This document shows positions 5,406-5,450 of a DNA stretch of 5,450 nucleotides, in pieces; position 1 is the stretch's first letter; every line of letters begins with the position of its first letter. The stretch lies in NCBI GenBank assembly GCA_913057765.1, contig CAJXPH010000195.1, forward strand, positions 1-5,450, read 5' to 3'. The position numbers were made by a program, and so were the translations under genes. This DNA comes from an uncultured Campylobacteraceae bacterium. GTDB lineage: Bacteria > Campylobacterota > Campylobacteria > Campylobacterales > Arcobacteraceae. A model generated the notes under the pieces. It worked only from the letters and a program-made list of their open reading frames with translations. It was not told where the DNA came from and did no database searches.

Positions 5406-5450
5406 CTGTCTCTTATACACATCTCCGAGCCCACGAGACCAGAGAGGATC
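5406..5450. other. Illumina Nextera transposase adapter and index read-through (not genomic)
   Basis: Bases 5406-5424 are CTGTCTCTTATACACATCT, the Tn5 mosaic end in Nextera libraries. Bases 5425-5439 are CCGAGCCCACGAGAC, the Nextera read-2 adapter stem. Bases 5440-5447 are CAGAGAGG, which I recall as the i7 index N708, and 5448-5450 (ATC) begin the P7 tail. The order is exactly that of adapter read-through, and the block is GC-rich against an AT-rich contig. It is leftover library sequence at the end of an assembled contig, not a mobile element. Confidence 0.97.

Noticed and set aside
5406..5424. Tn5-like mosaic end as evidence of a transposon insertion
   Set aside because: It is followed by the Nextera adapter stem and index, so it is library sequence rather than a natural insertion.

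Overview
This AT-rich window (A+T clearly dominant, T/A-rich third codon positions) looks like a fragment of an Arcobacter-like member of the Campylobacterota. The main reason is the gene order htrA, response regulator, histidine kinase, which matches the htrA-cprR-cprS locus known from Campylobacter jejuni. The kinase also has the unusual ATP-binding region I associate with this phylum. The species cannot be fixed from the sequence alone.

Layout: bases 1-195 are the 3' end of an OmpR-type response regulator. Bases 196-373 are the only sizeable gap; it holds a perfect tandem 11-bp repeat (286-307), a TATAAT -10 box (335-340) and a good Shine-Dalgarno (361-365). Then come htrA (374-1792), an OmpR/PhoB-family response regulator (about 1803/1818-2474) and its sensor kinase (2471-3691), a compact plus-strand operon. 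This looks like an envelope-stress unit: a periplasmic protease/chaperone made together with the two-component system that probably controls it, with the tandem repeat as the likely operator.

From 3672 to the right end all genes lie on the minus strand and converge on the kinase, overlapping its end by 20 bp. In transcription order they are: the C-terminal part of a fold-type I PLP enzyme (aminotransferase/CobD-like, 5405-5158), a membrane-anchored transglutaminase-like protein (5168-4566), D-aminoacyl-tRNA deacylase dtd (4552 or 4549 to 4100) and a Cys-rich small-domain metal-binding protein (4100-3672). They overlap or nearly touch and form one operon whose promoter lies outside the window.

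The last 45 bases (5406-5450) are not genomic. They are Illumina Nextera transposase adapter plus index read-through, so the PLP gene is cut by a library artefact. The most interesting unexplained signals are the 11-bp tandem repeat, a perfect 11-bp-stem hairpin inside the response regulator gene, a perfect 26-bp palindrome at the end of the kinase gene, and a response regulator whose expected start position carries ATA. No RNA genes, mobile elements or CRISPR arrays were seen.
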